This document shows positions 27,856-41,449 of a stretch of DNA of 64,000 nucleotides, piece after piece. Position numbers and translations under genes: made by a program. This stretch comes from Anaeramoeba flamelloides (Eukaryota; Metamonada; Anaeramoebidae). Each line of letters opens with the position of its first letter. Position 1 is the stretch's first letter. Location of the stretch: assembly GCA_027625915.1 (NCBI GenBank), contig JANTQA010000026.1:5332001-5396000 (forward strand), in the 5' to 3' direction. The notes under the pieces were generated by a model. The model searched no databases, was not told the DNA's origin, and saw only the letters and a program-made list of their open reading frames with translations.

Positions 27856-30800
27856 ATGAGCTTATTATTCGAAAAATTTCTGATTTTGAATTTTCCAAAT
27901 AAATGTTTTCATCAGCCAAAACTACCAATACCAGCAGAAATCTTGAAATTTCCAGAACAAAGCAAAAATAACATTGGAAAAGCGTCACAGCTTTACACAT
28001 TTTGTTTTCCAGATCTTCCTTACTTAATTAAACAAAAAGATCCATGCTTGGAATATTTTAATTTTGTTCTGAATTTGGAAACACAAAGACTATATGCAAT
28101 TTGCAAAAGGAAATTTTTTAATCAAGAAACGGATTGTGAGTGTTTAATCTTTATTACAGTTCACCCTTTTTTTTCTTTTTTCTATCGGCTTTTGAATTTG
28201 ATTGATATGCAAAAAACATTAGGTGTTGAATTAGTCTTTGATTTTTTAAAAGAGCTAATCCAATCACCCGCCCCAAAAAAAGGCGAATCAGTGCTAATTG
28301 AATTAAACCTTCCTGGTAAAAATGGAATTATTAATAAGGAAGAAAAATATCAGTTAAAATCAGATGAAAAACCAAAAATTGAAACAAACAAACAAAACAA
28401 GACAAACAACCAAGAAATAACAAAAGAAATAACAAAAGCAATAACAAAAAAAATAACAAAAGAAATAATAAAAGAAAAAGAGAACGAAAACGAAAACGAA
28501 AAGAAAACAAATCAAACTCAAGAATTAGAACAATTATATTATAATAAACCTACCCCATCAAAAACTCCAAAATTTACTGATCAAAACAATTTTAAACAGA
28601 TAAAGAAAGATAATTTAAGATCTAAGTCATATGATCATAGCTTAACTTTTTATTTTTCGTCACTTAAAAAATTTGAGAAAAATAGCTTGTTTAGATCTAA
28701 AAATGAGAATCAAATTATTGGAAAAAAGGAAAAGGAAACAAAAACAGAAAAACAAAAACAAAAACAAAAACAAAAAGAAAAAGGAAAAGAAAAACCAAAA
28801 GAAAAAGAAAAACAAAAATTCAAGGAAAAGGAAACAAAATTAAAAACACTATTCAGTGATCAACAAATAAACGAGAATAAAAAGAAAGTACCAAAAACTT
28901 CAATCAAACTTTCTCTTGAAATCGAACCAAAAATAACAATAAAACTTCGATTTTTGGATAACGAAGAATTACAAAACGGAAGCGAACAAATGAGCAAAAT
29001 GGGAGAAGAAACAAAAGAACTGAAGCAAACCAAAGCAAATGTTCAAAAAGAAATTAATACTCGATCTCAAAATAATCAAAAAGTGGAAATAATAAGGAAA
29101 AAGCCAAGGACATTTAGCCCAATAAGGCCCCTGACCAACATTAGTGTTGACTATGTCTCAAAATTATTAACAATTTTCAGTGCAAACCAGATTCTTGAGA
29201 TTTTTGCATCATTAGTTTTTGAGAAAAAAATTATTTTTTTCTCAAATAAATTGGATCTCCTAACAAACACAATCCAGTGTTTCCTTTCGCTTTTAGAACC
29301 CTTTGTTTGGCATCACATTCTGATTACGATTACGAACAAACAAATTCTAAAAGCAGTTTTGGCGCCAATGCCTTTTATTTTAGGTATACCCAAATCGATC
29401 TTAAACGAATCCAAATTAAACCTGAGTAGTAAATTAATATGCATTGATCTCGATAAGGGGAATCTACAGAATTCACAAAAGTGTGCAAAAATTTTACCTT
29501 CAAAACTGTCTTCAAAATTAGTCAAAAACATTAAAAAATTCCGCGCTTTGAACAAAAATGAGAAATTGGTTTCTGCAGAACCCTTTTTTATCACATTTTT
29601 AGAATTTTGGTCTCTCATTTTGGAAAATTATTCTCAATATTTTACTTTTGATCAAAGAACTGGGGAATCTATTTTTAAGATGGACAATTTTTGGAAAAGA
29701 AAAAGCAATCGTTTTGTTACATTTTTTTCTCAATTTAGGAATACACAAATGTGGGAATTCTGGATTGATGACAAATTACAGAAATTTACAAATGGTGAGA
29801 CAATGCAGCCGGTTGGCGAATTTGAATTAAAAGTCATTGAAAGAGCTGAGAGTAAATTAAGTAACTCATCCTATAGGGATGTTTTGGCAATAATTGCAAA
29901 AACGGGCACTTCTTTCAAAACAAAAACTAATAAAAGTTTTTTTAAAAGAAGAAGAACAATAGACAGCAAGTCAGTGGAAGAATTTCAAAGGCATTTTTCA
30001 ACCGACATTAATCAATTTAAGATTAGCAACTTTTCTGAATTAAGTGGGACCTTTGAAGCAAATAAAGAGATGCAAAAGCGAGATAAAGGGAAACAAAAAA
30101 AGATAAAAATAAGGAAAAAGATGAAAAAAGTTACCAGTAATGAAACAAGACATCAATTTAAACGGGGAGATTTCTTAACAAATATGAAAAATAAACTTGA
30201 GAAAAGAAAAGAAAATATAGATTTCAATAAAATATTAATCAAAATAATTTTAAGTGAAATTGATTTTCATGATAATTTAAATACCATTTATGAGTGTTAT
30301 ATCGTGCCAACAATAGAACAGCGACTATTAAATGAAGACCAATACAAAACTTTATTTCGGAATATTGGATCAATACATCAAATGCAAAACCAATTAATAG
30401 AAAAATTTGATTTGTCCCTTAATGGTGAAGATTATGAAAATAATATAATTAAGATTTATCAAGAAATGGTAAGCTAGCATTTCCCCTTTTCCTCTTTCCT
30501 CTTTACCCTTTCCCTTTTCCTTTTTCCTTTTTTCTTTTTTTAAATTTTGTTGAAACACTATCCATATTTGAGGTTCATTTCATATTAATTGACTTTAAAA
30601 AATGAAAAGTTGATCAAAATTGTTAAATTTTAAAAATTTTTATCTTTTTTTTTCGTAATTTGAAATTTGAACAAAAAACCATTTTCTCCTTTAAAAATCC
30701 AAAATTTAACTTGAAAGGTTCAAAAAACAAAATCTTTAAACGGATCTATTTATCAACTTTATTTTAAAAGTATTATAGAATGTAGGATAATGATAGAAAT

Positions 30801-33800
30801 ATACTTGAGCCTAACCTAGATGGAGTTGGTAAGAGAAAGAAATATTTTTAGTTCAAAAATTGATTTTTCAATTTGGCTTGATTACTTTAAGAATCTACAA
30901 AAACATTTTGATCAAAAAAATGATTTTCTATAAATCCTATATTTTCAATATCTCTTGAATGATAAAAAGTTATATTTTTTAAAACTTATTTTTTTTTATT
31001 TTGAAGGGAGGAAAAAAGTTTCCTCTTACATCCGTTAGGTTTTTTTTTCATTTTTGAAATCAAAAGAAAATTTCTAAAATTTTCGGTTTATTTCTTCAAT
31101 TAAAAAAAACCTCCGTTAACTTTTCCATAATTTAAAAGAATTGAAGAAACTCAAAGATTTTACTCTATTCTTTTTAATCTCAAATTAAAAAAAACAGCTA
31201 TTATGTTTTCTTGAATTTTCTATTTATTTGGAAAATCATTAGATTTTCGTTAGGTTTTTTTTACTTTTTATATAAACCAAAAATTTATTAAAATTTTCTG
31301 TTTATTACAAAAAGTAAAAAAAACCTAGAACACTTCACAAATAAAATAGAAAACCTCAAAAAAACCTCGAACACTTCATAAATAAAATAGAAAACCTCAA
31401 AAAAACTTAGAACACTTAATAAATAAAACAGAAAATCTCAAGAAAAAAGCCATTAGGTTTTCCAGAATTTAAAAGAATTGGGTTATATCTTTGATTTTGC
31501 TCTATTCTTTTAAATTCTAGAAAATATAGGCAGTGTCTTTAGTTTTTTTTTTAATTTAAGAAATAAACTGAAAATTAAATAAATTTTCGGTTTATTTCTC
31601 AAATTAAAAAAAAAACTAAAGGCAAAAAGAGGAACTTTTATCACTCACTCTTATAATGAAAACAAAAAAAAAAAAAATTCTCATTTTTAATTAATTTGTA
31701 AAAACCAAAATATAAAATTGTTTTTTCTTTTTTCTTTAACATTTAGTAATCTTGAAAACCAATTTTGAATGATCAGAAATTTCAAACTTATAATCAGATT
31801 CGATAAGAGTTCAATTATTGTCAAATAAATTTAATTTCCAATTTGAAGCTAAATCCTGCAAAATAATTTACTTAAAAAAAGCACATCAATTATTTAAAAA
31901 GAAATAAGGTATTTCCAAAAAAGTGGGAAATTTTTTTTAAAATTTTATAAAAAAAAATTTGTTGTTAATGAATCCTTTCGTAAATTTTGTTTAATATTAA
32001 TACCAATTTAATAAATGACTAAGTAATGTATTTCAAAATATATTTAGTACAATATTTCGAAAAAAATAATAAAAAAAAAATGACATTTTTTTTGGTGAAA
32101 ACAAGGTATGGTTAATTACAATAAAAAATGCGCAACATGATAAGGATTCAAAATGATTTTTTAAAATCATAAAATACATTTATAAGTTTTCCATTATATT
32201 TGAAATTTTATCAAGATTAAACCCTCTTAGTTAAACAATTTTTTCGATCAAAAAGAAAAAAATAATCATCAATTTTCTCACTTGAAAAATATCATATAAA
32301 ATTGAGTTGAGAAATTTTAATTTCTATTATTTATGTAATATCTTCTACAAATAAATCTAATTAAACCTTTTACCAGTTAAAGGGATATAATTGTTGGGAG
32401 TAAGACACATTTGTTTAGAGGGTTTAAATGAAGATTAGAAGAAAAAATTTATTTTGTGAATTTCAAAATAGAAATCATTTTTTCACATTTTTTCACATTT
32501 TTCTTTTCAATTAATAAAAAAGACTTGAAATATAATATTTAATCATAAAAAAACAAACCATCTTGAGAACAAAAAGTAATCACTTAAATAACAAAAAAAA
32601 AAATAAATAATAATAATAAAAAACATAAAAATAATAGCAAAATTAAAATTCTTATTTTTAAAAAATACTCAAATCAATTTGTCGTTAAAGGAATAGAATT
32701 GTTCAGAGAATAAACTGGTTCTTTATTTTTATTTTTTTTTCTGTAATTTTGCAGACATTAGGAGATTTTGAAAAGAATATTTTTTTCCTCAAAATGACCA
32801 ATTGTTTGAGATTATTATTATTAAAAATTAGTTTCTGAACAATCCATTTACAAAATTAGTTATTTATATATTCTTTCAAAATATAAAATATTTATCTTTA
32901 TCTTTAATATCTTATGATTTCTAAAAATATATAAATAATAATAATAAAAATAATTTAAAATAGTTCAGAAAACGTATTAATTGTAGAATTATTTCTCTAT
33001 GATCATTCTTGATTTTTTTTAAAAAAATCTAAATTAGTTTCTTCTCATTTCTAAATTTGAAATGAGTAAATGGCCCCATTTAAATATTTTTTCCTTAAGG
33101 TAAACAAAATCAATTTTTTTACTCATTTAATTTGTATAAATATTGAGAAATTTATTGATAAATAAAATTGTAATCATTAAAAATAGTTTTTGAAGAAAAA
33201 AAAAAGGTTTTGAAACTTTCTGATAAAACTCTAATATTTATTAAAAATCTTTTATCAAAGATTTTTTTTTACAAATTATTTTTTGATAGATTTTGTTTTA
33301 TTTGAAGTTAATATATCAACACTTGATGAAAAAAACATAAAAGAATTCAAAATTAATTTCCCTATTGCCCACATCTTAAACTTATAATTTATTATATTTT
33401 TACTTGACTGGATTTTTTTTCATTTTTTTCTTTTTCTTTTTTATTTTATCATATTGAAAAGAAAATGAGGGTAATTGAATCCATAAATTATTCATCAAAA
33501 ACAAGTCAAAACATGTTTTGAAAAAAAATGAATCGATATTATATTCAGAATGAACTTTCAATAAACAAATTATTTTCATTTTTTTTTTTTTTTTTGCTGA
33601 ATTTCCCCTTTTAAATCACAACAAAAAATCTTCAACTTCATCAATTTTTTTAGATCAGTCGAAAATTCAACTTTAAATCGATAAAATTCAAAAATCACAA
33701 CTGTTTTTTCGAACAATAAATACAATTGTAAAAAGAATTCAAAAGATTATAAAAGATTATTTTTTAATGTAACAACACGAAAAAAATCAGCCAAAAAAAA

Positions 33801-35864
33801 GTCTTTTAAAGTGGAAAATTAAAAAAAAATAATTTTCTGAAATCCTTTTATTTGGATTCTGAATTTGTTCAAATTTCTTTTTTATATTGATTTTATATTT
33901 TTGAATAATTAATTTTTTTTTTATTTAATTTTTGCCTAAACTCTTCGAATAGTTTACAAAAATTATTTGTTTTATTCTTTTTTGAATTTGAAAAAAAAAA
34001 AATTAAAATCTTTCTAATCTATATTTTTTTTTTTTTTTTCTTTATTTCTGATTTATATTTTAACTTAATATAATTTCTTATTTATTTATTGATTTTAATA
34101 GAATCCATTTTTCCAAATTTATCCAACATATATTTCTACACACGAAATAATTGAAACAAATCTTCAAAATTCTTTGAAAGAGTCAAAATTTAAAAATTTA
34201 ATTTTACAAAATCAAAAAAACTTTGGATATAATCTCCAAATATTTTTCATTCTTCCTATTTTACATTTTCAAAAATATACTAATTTATTTGAAGAATTGG
34301 TAAATAGCTTTGGTAATAACCCACCAATGTATCATCATACTATTATTGAAATTAAAGATAAATTTGAAAAATTGAATACACTTGTTCAAAAAAAACTTAA
34401 TCATTTTGACAATTTATCAAAAGTTGTTCAAATACAAAATAAATTAAAAAATTTTATTCAAATTGCCAGTCCAACTAGAAGATTTATTTTTGAAGATGAA
34501 TTAATGAAAATTTATAATTCCCAGCCAGAAAAACGGATGTTTTTTTTATTTAATGATATTTTAATTTATTGCGAACTGCCGGTTAAAAATTCTCAACAAA
34601 TTCAAGTAATAGATCTTAAAGATATAAAAATTATTGATAATTCTCAACAACAAGGTAATATTTTGATTATATATATATATATATATATATCTCATATGTT
34701 TTTCGCTTCAATTTTCGGTATTTTTTATTTTTTCGAATTTCCAGTAATTGACACCAAAAATAATATTGACTCTTATGAGAAAATTAAAAATTGAAAGTGA
34801 AATGTTGATCAATGGTAAATAAAGAAAAAAATATTCAAAGATAATAAACTGAAAAATTTTTTGTTTATTGTGAAAACACAATTTAAAATCTATTAATTTG
34901 GAATTGAATGAAGAGTTACTTGTTGAAATTGGAATTTAACAAGGTTAAAAAAGTTTAGATACTCGATTTTTTGATCATAAGAGATTTATACAAAATATAT
35001 TTATTTTGAAAAACGAAATGTATTGAAATACTACAATTTTTTGAAAAATAAGAAGGTATTTATTTATTTTTCTTATGGAATAATTTTTTGGAAACCACCA
35101 AACAATAATTTCAAATTCTAAAGGATAAAACGTTATTTCGTTTAGGGTAAGATGAAAAACAGTATTTAATCTCTTTTTCAAGTGAAATTTTTCCTTTCAA
35201 AATTAAATCTTTAATAGGAATTGGGTATTTGGTAATCATTTTCATTAATGAGATTTGCTTTTTGAGATTATTTATTAGCAAGTGGGTTTTAAAAATTGCA
35301 AATACATATAGGAAATAACCCCATTTGTAACTTGAATGATTGGTTCTGTTAGATTTTATCTTTTTCTGATTGAATAAAATAACAAAAAAGAGAAATTTAT
35401 TGTCTCAACTCGGATAAAAGCTTAGTTTAATTTCAATTTTGGCTTACAAATGTTTTGTTTTGGTTGTGGAGTGTTTAACTCGGTACATAAAAAAGGGAAG
35501 TTATGTTTTTTCAAGAAAAAAATTCAAATGAAATTTCCATTTTTACAAAAAAATAAAATGATTTTGCTTTATTGATTTGAATTTTCGAAAAAAAACAATC
35601 AAATACGCGCTCTTTTGACTGATCTTTAAATTTCGTTTGATTTTAGTAACTAAAAAATAATAAAAAGTTGAAAATATTTTTTTCAATTTTTTTTTAATTT
35701 TTAGCAAAAGATTTTGGAGGATTTGTTGAACCAAAATAGTGAATCAAGAGTTAGTTTTAACAATATTCTAATCAAATTTAGATGTTTATATTCATTAAAA
35801 CAAATTCTTTAAAAAAAATTATACCCTTATATTAATAAATATATATATATATACATATATATAT

Positions 35865-35899
<35 letters not shown>

Positions 35900-36344
35900 A
35901 TGCTTATTCTAATTTTTGTCATCTAAATATTTTATATTGTAAAAATGTTTATTTTTAAATAATAATGATCAATTAGAACATTCTTTCATAATAAAAACAT
36001 CAAAAGAAATTTTTACTCTTGTTGGGAAATCTGATGAACAAAAAACGATGTGGGTAAATTTACTAAATAAACAATTGGAAAAAATTACAGAACTGGAAAA
36101 AGCCTTTTTAAAATCAGAATTTGAAGGGCAGGTTGATGAATTAACCATGATTACCCCCTCAAAGGTCGAAGTGTGTACAAAATGTAGTTTAAAATTCACA
36201 GTGTTAAGAAGAAGGGAACAATGTAAAAAATGTAAAAGAATGTTTTGTAAAAAATGCGCTTCAAAGAAAATTTTACTGCTTAATATTTCAAATAGCCCGG
36301 TAAGAATTTGTGATGAATGCTATAATAAAATATATAAATTATAA
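27856..36344 (+). CDS. DENN - RhoGEF (DH) - PH - FYVE-like protein
   Basis: Three exons, 27856-30468, 34102-34654 and 35977-36344, joined by GT-AG introns of 3633 and 1322 nt; phases agree and the product is about 1177 residues. uDENN at the start (LFEKFLIL, FCFPDLPYL), a Lys/Glu/Gln low-complexity insert (residues about 170-400), cDENN (about 432-515, IFASLVFEKKIIFFSN and LAPMPFILGIP), dDENN (about 577-680). The DH domain begins near residue 789 (ILSEIDFHDNLNTIYE) at the end of exon 1 and finishes in exon 2 (LILQNQKNFGYNLQ, ASPTRRFIFEDEL). The PH domain spans the exon 2/3 junction (HSFIIKTSKEIFTLVG). The C-terminus is a FYVE-type zinc finger with eight Cys (CTKC, CKKC, CKKC, CDEC). It is expected to activate Rab and Rho-family GTPases at membranes. 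The FYVE lacks the RHHCR pocket (RREQCKKC instead), so PI3P binding is doubtful. Confidence 0.88.
30469..34101 (+). other. 3.6-kb intron splitting the DH domain
   Basis: Donor ATG|GTAAGC at 30469, acceptor TTTTAATAG| ending 34101, phase 0. The interior is extremely AT-rich and non-coding, with a pyrimidine-rich start (30480-30540) and an inverted-repeat/tandem-repeat region at about 31008-31650. It is the largest intron in the window by far. Confidence 0.8.
31008..31650. repeat. Inverted-repeat region with internal tandem repeat
   Basis: AAAGTTTCCTCTTACATCCG near 31016 is loosely mirrored by AAAGAGGAACTTTTATC near 31626, and long TTTTCGGTTTATTTCTTCAA / AATAAACTGAAAATT blocks form internal hairpins. 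Within it, about 31316-31440, a unit of about 42 bp (ACCTAGAACACTTCACAAAT, then AAAATAGAAAACCTC) repeats three times. Possibly a foldback-type element; the family is unknown. Confidence 0.5.
34655..35976 (+). other. 1.3-kb intron within the PH domain
   Basis: Donor CAACAAG|GTAATA at 34655, acceptor ATCAATTAG| ending 35976, phase 1 (QQQ|E|HSFII). It contains (TA)n at about 34663-34690 and a compound (TA)/(CATA) microsatellite at about 35836-35899. Confidence 0.8.
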
Positions 36345-37439
36345 TTTTAAACTTTATTATCTAAGAAACCCAGTTTCACTTTTTATTAGGGTGAAAAAAT
36401 AAATAAAGTCTTGATAAATTATTTACCCATATTATAAATGAAATTTTTTATTGTTTTGCATTTTTTCCCTGGCTTGATTTTATTTTTATTGGGAAGAAGT
36501 GTTACAAACGGATAAGATCAGTGGTTACTTGTTAATATTGGGATACTGAAACATGACATTATGAGAAATTTGAATTTAAAAAGGAAAGGGGGTAGACAAA
36601 GCTAAAAATAATAAAAGATTAGAAGCTAAATCAGATCAAAAAAAAAGAAAGAAAGAAAAAAAGAAATGGCAAGTATTAAACAACGATCCCTAAATGAACA
36701 TTCATGAATCAATTACCAAATTATTAAATCAAATTAAATTAATCAAAATTATCGTGGCTGTGATTTTTAAAGTGTTTACTTAAAGATAGCATTGGGTTTT
36801 TTTTTTTGATTTTTACATATTGATGTTGATAAAATTCTTTTAACTTTTTTTTTTTATTTTTTCATTTTACTCTTTTTTCTTATCAATTTTCAATATTTTG
36901 TTTTTGATTTTTCACAATTACAATAATTTTTGGTATTCTTTCCTATGAATAATTGTGAAATGTATTATTTTAATCTTGAATGATCTTTTTGAAAATTATT
37001 AAATGGTTTGAGGGGTATAATTTACACTTCTTTCTTCAATAATAATGACAAAAATAGAATGAATTTTTTATTAATAAATTTACAAAAATAAATTATTTTG
37101 TTTTAAAATTCTTATTAAAAAATTAAAATATTTTTTTATTGTTTATTTTTTTTTTTTTAAATCTATTTCGTGGTAAAACTTTTTTATTCTATTTTTAAAA
37201 TGAATTTCTGTTTATTTAAAAAAAAAAAGAATATTGGCAAATTGTATTTCCCATTTTTGACATACTCAGAAAGTTAAAGAGTTTTTCGAGTAACATTACA
37301 AATTTATTAAAAAAAGGTTTATAGAAACACAGTAATTCGTATAATGTACTCTAGCATAATTGTGATAAAAATAAATAAACTTAAAAGTACATCGCAATTC
37401 ATCAGTAAATGTTTTTTTTTTCCAGAACAAAATCTTCTA

Positions 37440-37899
37440 ACTGTTGAGAGAAAAATGTTGTACAGAGAAAAATAGTTGGACACCAATTTTAATTGAAAAC
37501 ATTACTGAAAATGATTTTTAATTTCTTTCGTTTGTGAAATAACTAAAGAAATTAAGAATAATCTACTTATTAGAATAAGGATTAATATAATTATACTTTT
37601 TCAAAACCTTCTCTCTTATAGTCTAAAACAAGTTTAAAAATTACTATTTTCAGAATTAATAGTAAACTTTACTAAAACTAGGATTTTTGTTAAAATAACA
37701 TGATCTACTTTAGTTATAAACCATCCAAATGGGTATTCTACACACACCACAGATTAATGAACTTGTAACACATTTAAACTTGGATTTATCAAAAATTCAC
37801 CTAGTTATCAATAGCATTTGATTTTCAATTTGACTAATGTTCCCAATTAACAATGGTGTCCAACCATTTTTCTGTGTCCAACATTTTTCTCTCAACAGT
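37440..37899 (+). mobile_element. 460-bp TA-flanked MITE, copy 1 of 2
   Basis: The left terminus ACTGTTGAGAGAAAAATGTT and the right terminus AACATTTTTCTCTCAACAGT are perfect inverted repeats at the very ends, continuing as GTTGGACACC-type subterminal repeats. TA flanks both sides. The whole element matches 60941-61401 in reverse orientation. No ORF; a non-autonomous Tc1/mariner-type element. Confidence 0.85.
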
Positions 37900-38499
37900 T
37901 AATCCCAAAAAAATAAAAAAATATTCACATTATAGTCTTTTTAAAAAAGTGAGGACTTTTTTCAAACTGATATATAAGCTTTATATTTTAAAAAAAGCCA
38001 AGAATTTTTCAGTTTTAAAACGGTTTGTTTGTTTTATGTTTTAATATAGTGTTGATTTTGTCAGAATTGAAGACTTTTCAAAGTTATCTATTTTAATTAA
38101 GTGAAGGAACAATCTTTTAAATGTGAGGTAGATGTCGGAGTCAGAAGGAAAGTTCTTTTTAATAAAAATTTTTCACTTTATTAAAACACAAAACTTTAAA
38201 AAAGTTTGAATCATGACAAAATTTCATAAAAAAAAAGTTCTCACTTTGAGAAAAATAGGTTAGATAGATGAGGAAAACAGAAAATAATAAAATCTCGCAA
38301 AAATTTTTTTTCTGTCCATTTTGGAGTTGTATTTTAGGATCTACAGTGATCAAAATAATGCGTTCACAAAGACTATAATCCTTGTTTCAGTATATTATCC
38401 ATGCTTTTTTTTTACTTCTTGTTTCAAGGAAACATCCAATCTACTGCCAAATAGTATAGCTAAGTTCAAATCAATTTTGAAAGTAAACATTTGGTTATT

Positions 38500-38740
38500 T
38501 GTGGTAAAATTTAAATTATTCAGGCAAATAGTTGAAACTGTTTCCAAATATTCTCAATTATTTTTGAAATTTTTTGTTTTTTTTGATGATAAAAATTTTC
38601 TCAAAAATTTACTTTGTTTTTTGAGATAAATTTTGTCATTTGATCCCTCATTTGTAGAATTTCTTATAAAATAATAGAACTTTAAGAAACCAATACCATA
38701 TTTAATTAGTTTTTATTATCATTTTCTTTAATTGGTTAAT
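38500..38740 (+). repeat. Diverged dispersed repeat, copy 1
   Basis: Resembles 41450-41660: GAACTTTAAGAAACCAATA is shared exactly, with looser matches on both sides (TTTGATC-TCATTT, TAGAATTTCT). No ends were recognised. Confidence 0.45.
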
Positions 38741-39252
38741 GTATAGGTCTTCTATAACAAAAAAACAACACTTTTTATTTTGAAACTGGGAACAAATTTT
38801 TTGCAGGCTTTTTTTTGATTACAGTAATTTTTTTTTAAATTATACTCCTTTTATCCTTAACTAATGAAATGAATTTTGTATGTTAGGGTTTTGTAGATGA
38901 TTGAGCTGTGGGGTTAAGGTATCTAGTACTTTGTTAGAAAAATGTACATAGTCATTTTCTTCATATGTGCTCCGAAAAACATATTTTATCTTAATTTTTC
39001 TTCAATTTAAAAAGCTCAAGATCAACCAAATTTTCAAATTGAATTCCTTTAAAAGGGATCAGATGTATTTAACAACCGACACCGAAAAAAAAAAATTACA
39101 AATTGATTGTATTTTTCTCTAGAATTTAAAATATAAGCTTTTTCAGTCACATGAGATTCAATTAAAAAAAGATTTGGTGTTCTCGATTTAATTTTTGGTT
39201 TGTTTTGAAGTAGTAATAAAAATAAAAAGACTTTCAGCGCCAAAAATATATA

Positions 39253-39285
<33 letters not shown>

Positions 39286-39481
39286 CAACCCATTAAAAAA
39301 ATTAAAAAGCAAAGTAAAAAGATTAAAGTTTTTTGTTTTTTTTCTTTTTCGAATAATGTCTCTAAATTAATTCATATATCAAAAAGAACAAACAAAAAAA
39401 TCTATGATCAGCAATGCATGTTTCTAATTCAAAGCTCTTTGGTAAAATTGAATCCTTTTTTTTTTTGGGAAATAATGTAAT

Positions 39482-40283
39482 TTATTTCTTTTTGTTTTTT
39501 TCAAAAACAAGTTCACACACACCACCAACAGCTTTAATTTTCTTTTCTGCGGTTTCTGAAAATGATTTGGCTCTTACGATCATTGGTTGCTTTGGGAGTC
39601 TTCCTTTTCCAAGTACTCTAAAGTAACCAAATTTGACAACATCAATAACTGGTACTTCTTCACCTTCTTTGGCTTTTTGGTATTTTTTTCTTGTTTCTTC
39701 TGGAACTAAGGTCCAAAGTTTATCAAGATTAATGATTGGTGCATATTTAATATTGTTTTGTTTGTGATACCATCTCATACCTACTTTTCCAAAAAAACCT
39801 GGATGGTATTTATCAAAAGCAATTCTTTTTGTTTTTGAAAAAGAAAAAAGAAAAAAGAAAAAAGAAAAAAAAAAAAAAAACGCATTTAAATTATGTAAAA
39901 GTGTTTATTTTTTGTTTAAAAGACCATTGTTGTTTGTGTTGTAAACAAGAAGCACAAGAAAGGAAAAAAATTTTGAGAATAAAAAACAAAATAAAAAAAA
40001 CAAAATAAAAGAAAAAGCAAAAGCAAAATAAAAAAAACAAAAAATTACCTATGATGTTGGAGACCACCTGATTTACCTCTACCACTTGGGTGCTTTCTGT
40101 GTTTTCCTACACGTCCATAACCATGAATAATTTGACCTCTTTTTTTTCTGGATCTTTTGAATCGAGTTGGCTTTTTTAGTTAAAAGAATAAGTTTGTTTG
40201 TTTGTTTGTTTTTTTTTTATTTAAAATTTGAAAATAGGGTGAACAACAAAGAGAAAAGGAAAGTTAAAATTAAGATTTACCAT
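39482..40283 (-). CDS. RPL27A: 60S ribosomal protein uL15 (L27a)
   Basis: Three exons on the minus strand: 40283-40281 (the ATG alone), 40170-40049 and 39824-39482, with introns of 110 and 224 nt. The spliced product is 155 residues (human L27a has 148). Recognisable blocks: [29 protein letters not shown] and GLQHH in exon 2; [39 protein letters not shown] and [12 protein letters not shown] in exon 3. It belongs to the large ribosomal subunit, near the base of the central protuberance. It ends with a short extra basic tail (FEKNKKK). The ATG is followed at once by the GTAAAT donor, so the first intron sits directly after the start codon. Intron 2 contains an (AAAAAAG)n run. Confidence 0.96.
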
Positions 40284-41449
40284 GTATTCAATTTATTTAA
40301 TTAAAAGAATAATACAAAAAAATGAAAAAGTATCAAATTTTTTTTTTCATTTATTTTACTTTGGAAACTCAATAAGTTGTACCATCTCCAAATAACCCGG
40401 TAAACGATCAGAAAATTCATTACTATGTTTCAATCATAAATGAGAATATTTTTCACTTCATTTACAAATTCCTCATACAAATTAGTGTTTATTTTTTACA
40501 ATCTACTTCTTTGAAGAACTCTATTGTCAAAATTAAAGCGAGAAAAAGAAGTAATTTTTTTTTCCATTAACAGTGGGTCAAACTATAAGTATTCAAAGAA
40601 TAAAACCTGTCACATTTAGGAAAAATATTTATCAAAAAAAAATTAAATATTTTTTAATTTTTCACTTTTTAATACCTTCAATTCGAACAAACAATTTTGG
40701 TTAATAAAAGATCTTGAACCAAAAATTATTTTTGAAGATATTTTACAATTAAAGTTGAAAAATCTTATTTTCCCTTAATATTTTTTTTTAATTTTATAGT
40801 AAAAAATTTGAACTTTTTTTTTTTTCACAGTTAAGAAGTTATAATAATATATTTTAAAAGCAATATAAATTTAAATATCTTTCAAATACGGAATCAATTA
40901 TTCGGACTATTAAAGAATTATTTGTTCTTTTAAATTGAAAAACTAATTTTTTTGAAGATTTTCCAATATTTATCTCAGTTATTTTTTTTTCTGTATTCAA
41001 GTTTTTTTTTGATGATATGATTGCTTTTGAAACTATTAGTTATTTTCTCTTCAAAAAAAATATCCTCAAGTTGAATTTAATGAAAATTCAATTTCACACC
41101 CATTTAAAAAATTACATCACAAAAAACACCTTTTTTTCTTAACTAGAGACTTTTGTAATTGTAGTAATATTAACAACAATAAATACAACACCCTCAAAAT
41201 TTTTAAGAACTCGAATGTTGTTTATATTGCGAAAAAACTCATTTAACAAGGATAAAATCATAATTGAGGTAATATGTTTGTTTAACTTATTATTGTCTAT
41301 TTTATAATTTCATTCAAGTAGTGATATTTCATATAAAATCTTGGATTTTTTTTGTCTTGTTATGATATAAGCTAGAGTTAAATACTCAATCATATATTCA
41401 CTTAAAAATATATTTTGAAGGGAATGCCCTTGATATTTTGAGAAATTTA

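Larger units (their letters stand above)
36345..39481. other. Intergenic, repeat-bearing
   Basis: About 3.1 kb with no convincing gene. It holds a 460-bp MITE (37440-37899), a diverged repeat around 38500-38740, and a poly(A) run of about 30 at 39255-39283. The ORF at 38321-38629 is composed like noise. Confidence 0.5.

Noticed and set aside
31316-31440. CRISPR-like spaced repeat
   Set aside because: Only three imperfect tandem units with no unique spacers, in a eukaryotic intron.
34655-34797. Continuation of exon 2 through a short intron (34655-34744) ending IKN
   Set aside because: It stops within a few codons and breaks the PH domain; joining 34654 to 35977 gives the expected PH strand and helix and reaches the FYVE exon in phase.
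38321-38629. 102-codon plus-strand ORF
   Set aside because: Phe/Lys/Asn/Ser composition like random AT-rich DNA, no domain, and it overlaps a diverged dispersed repeat.
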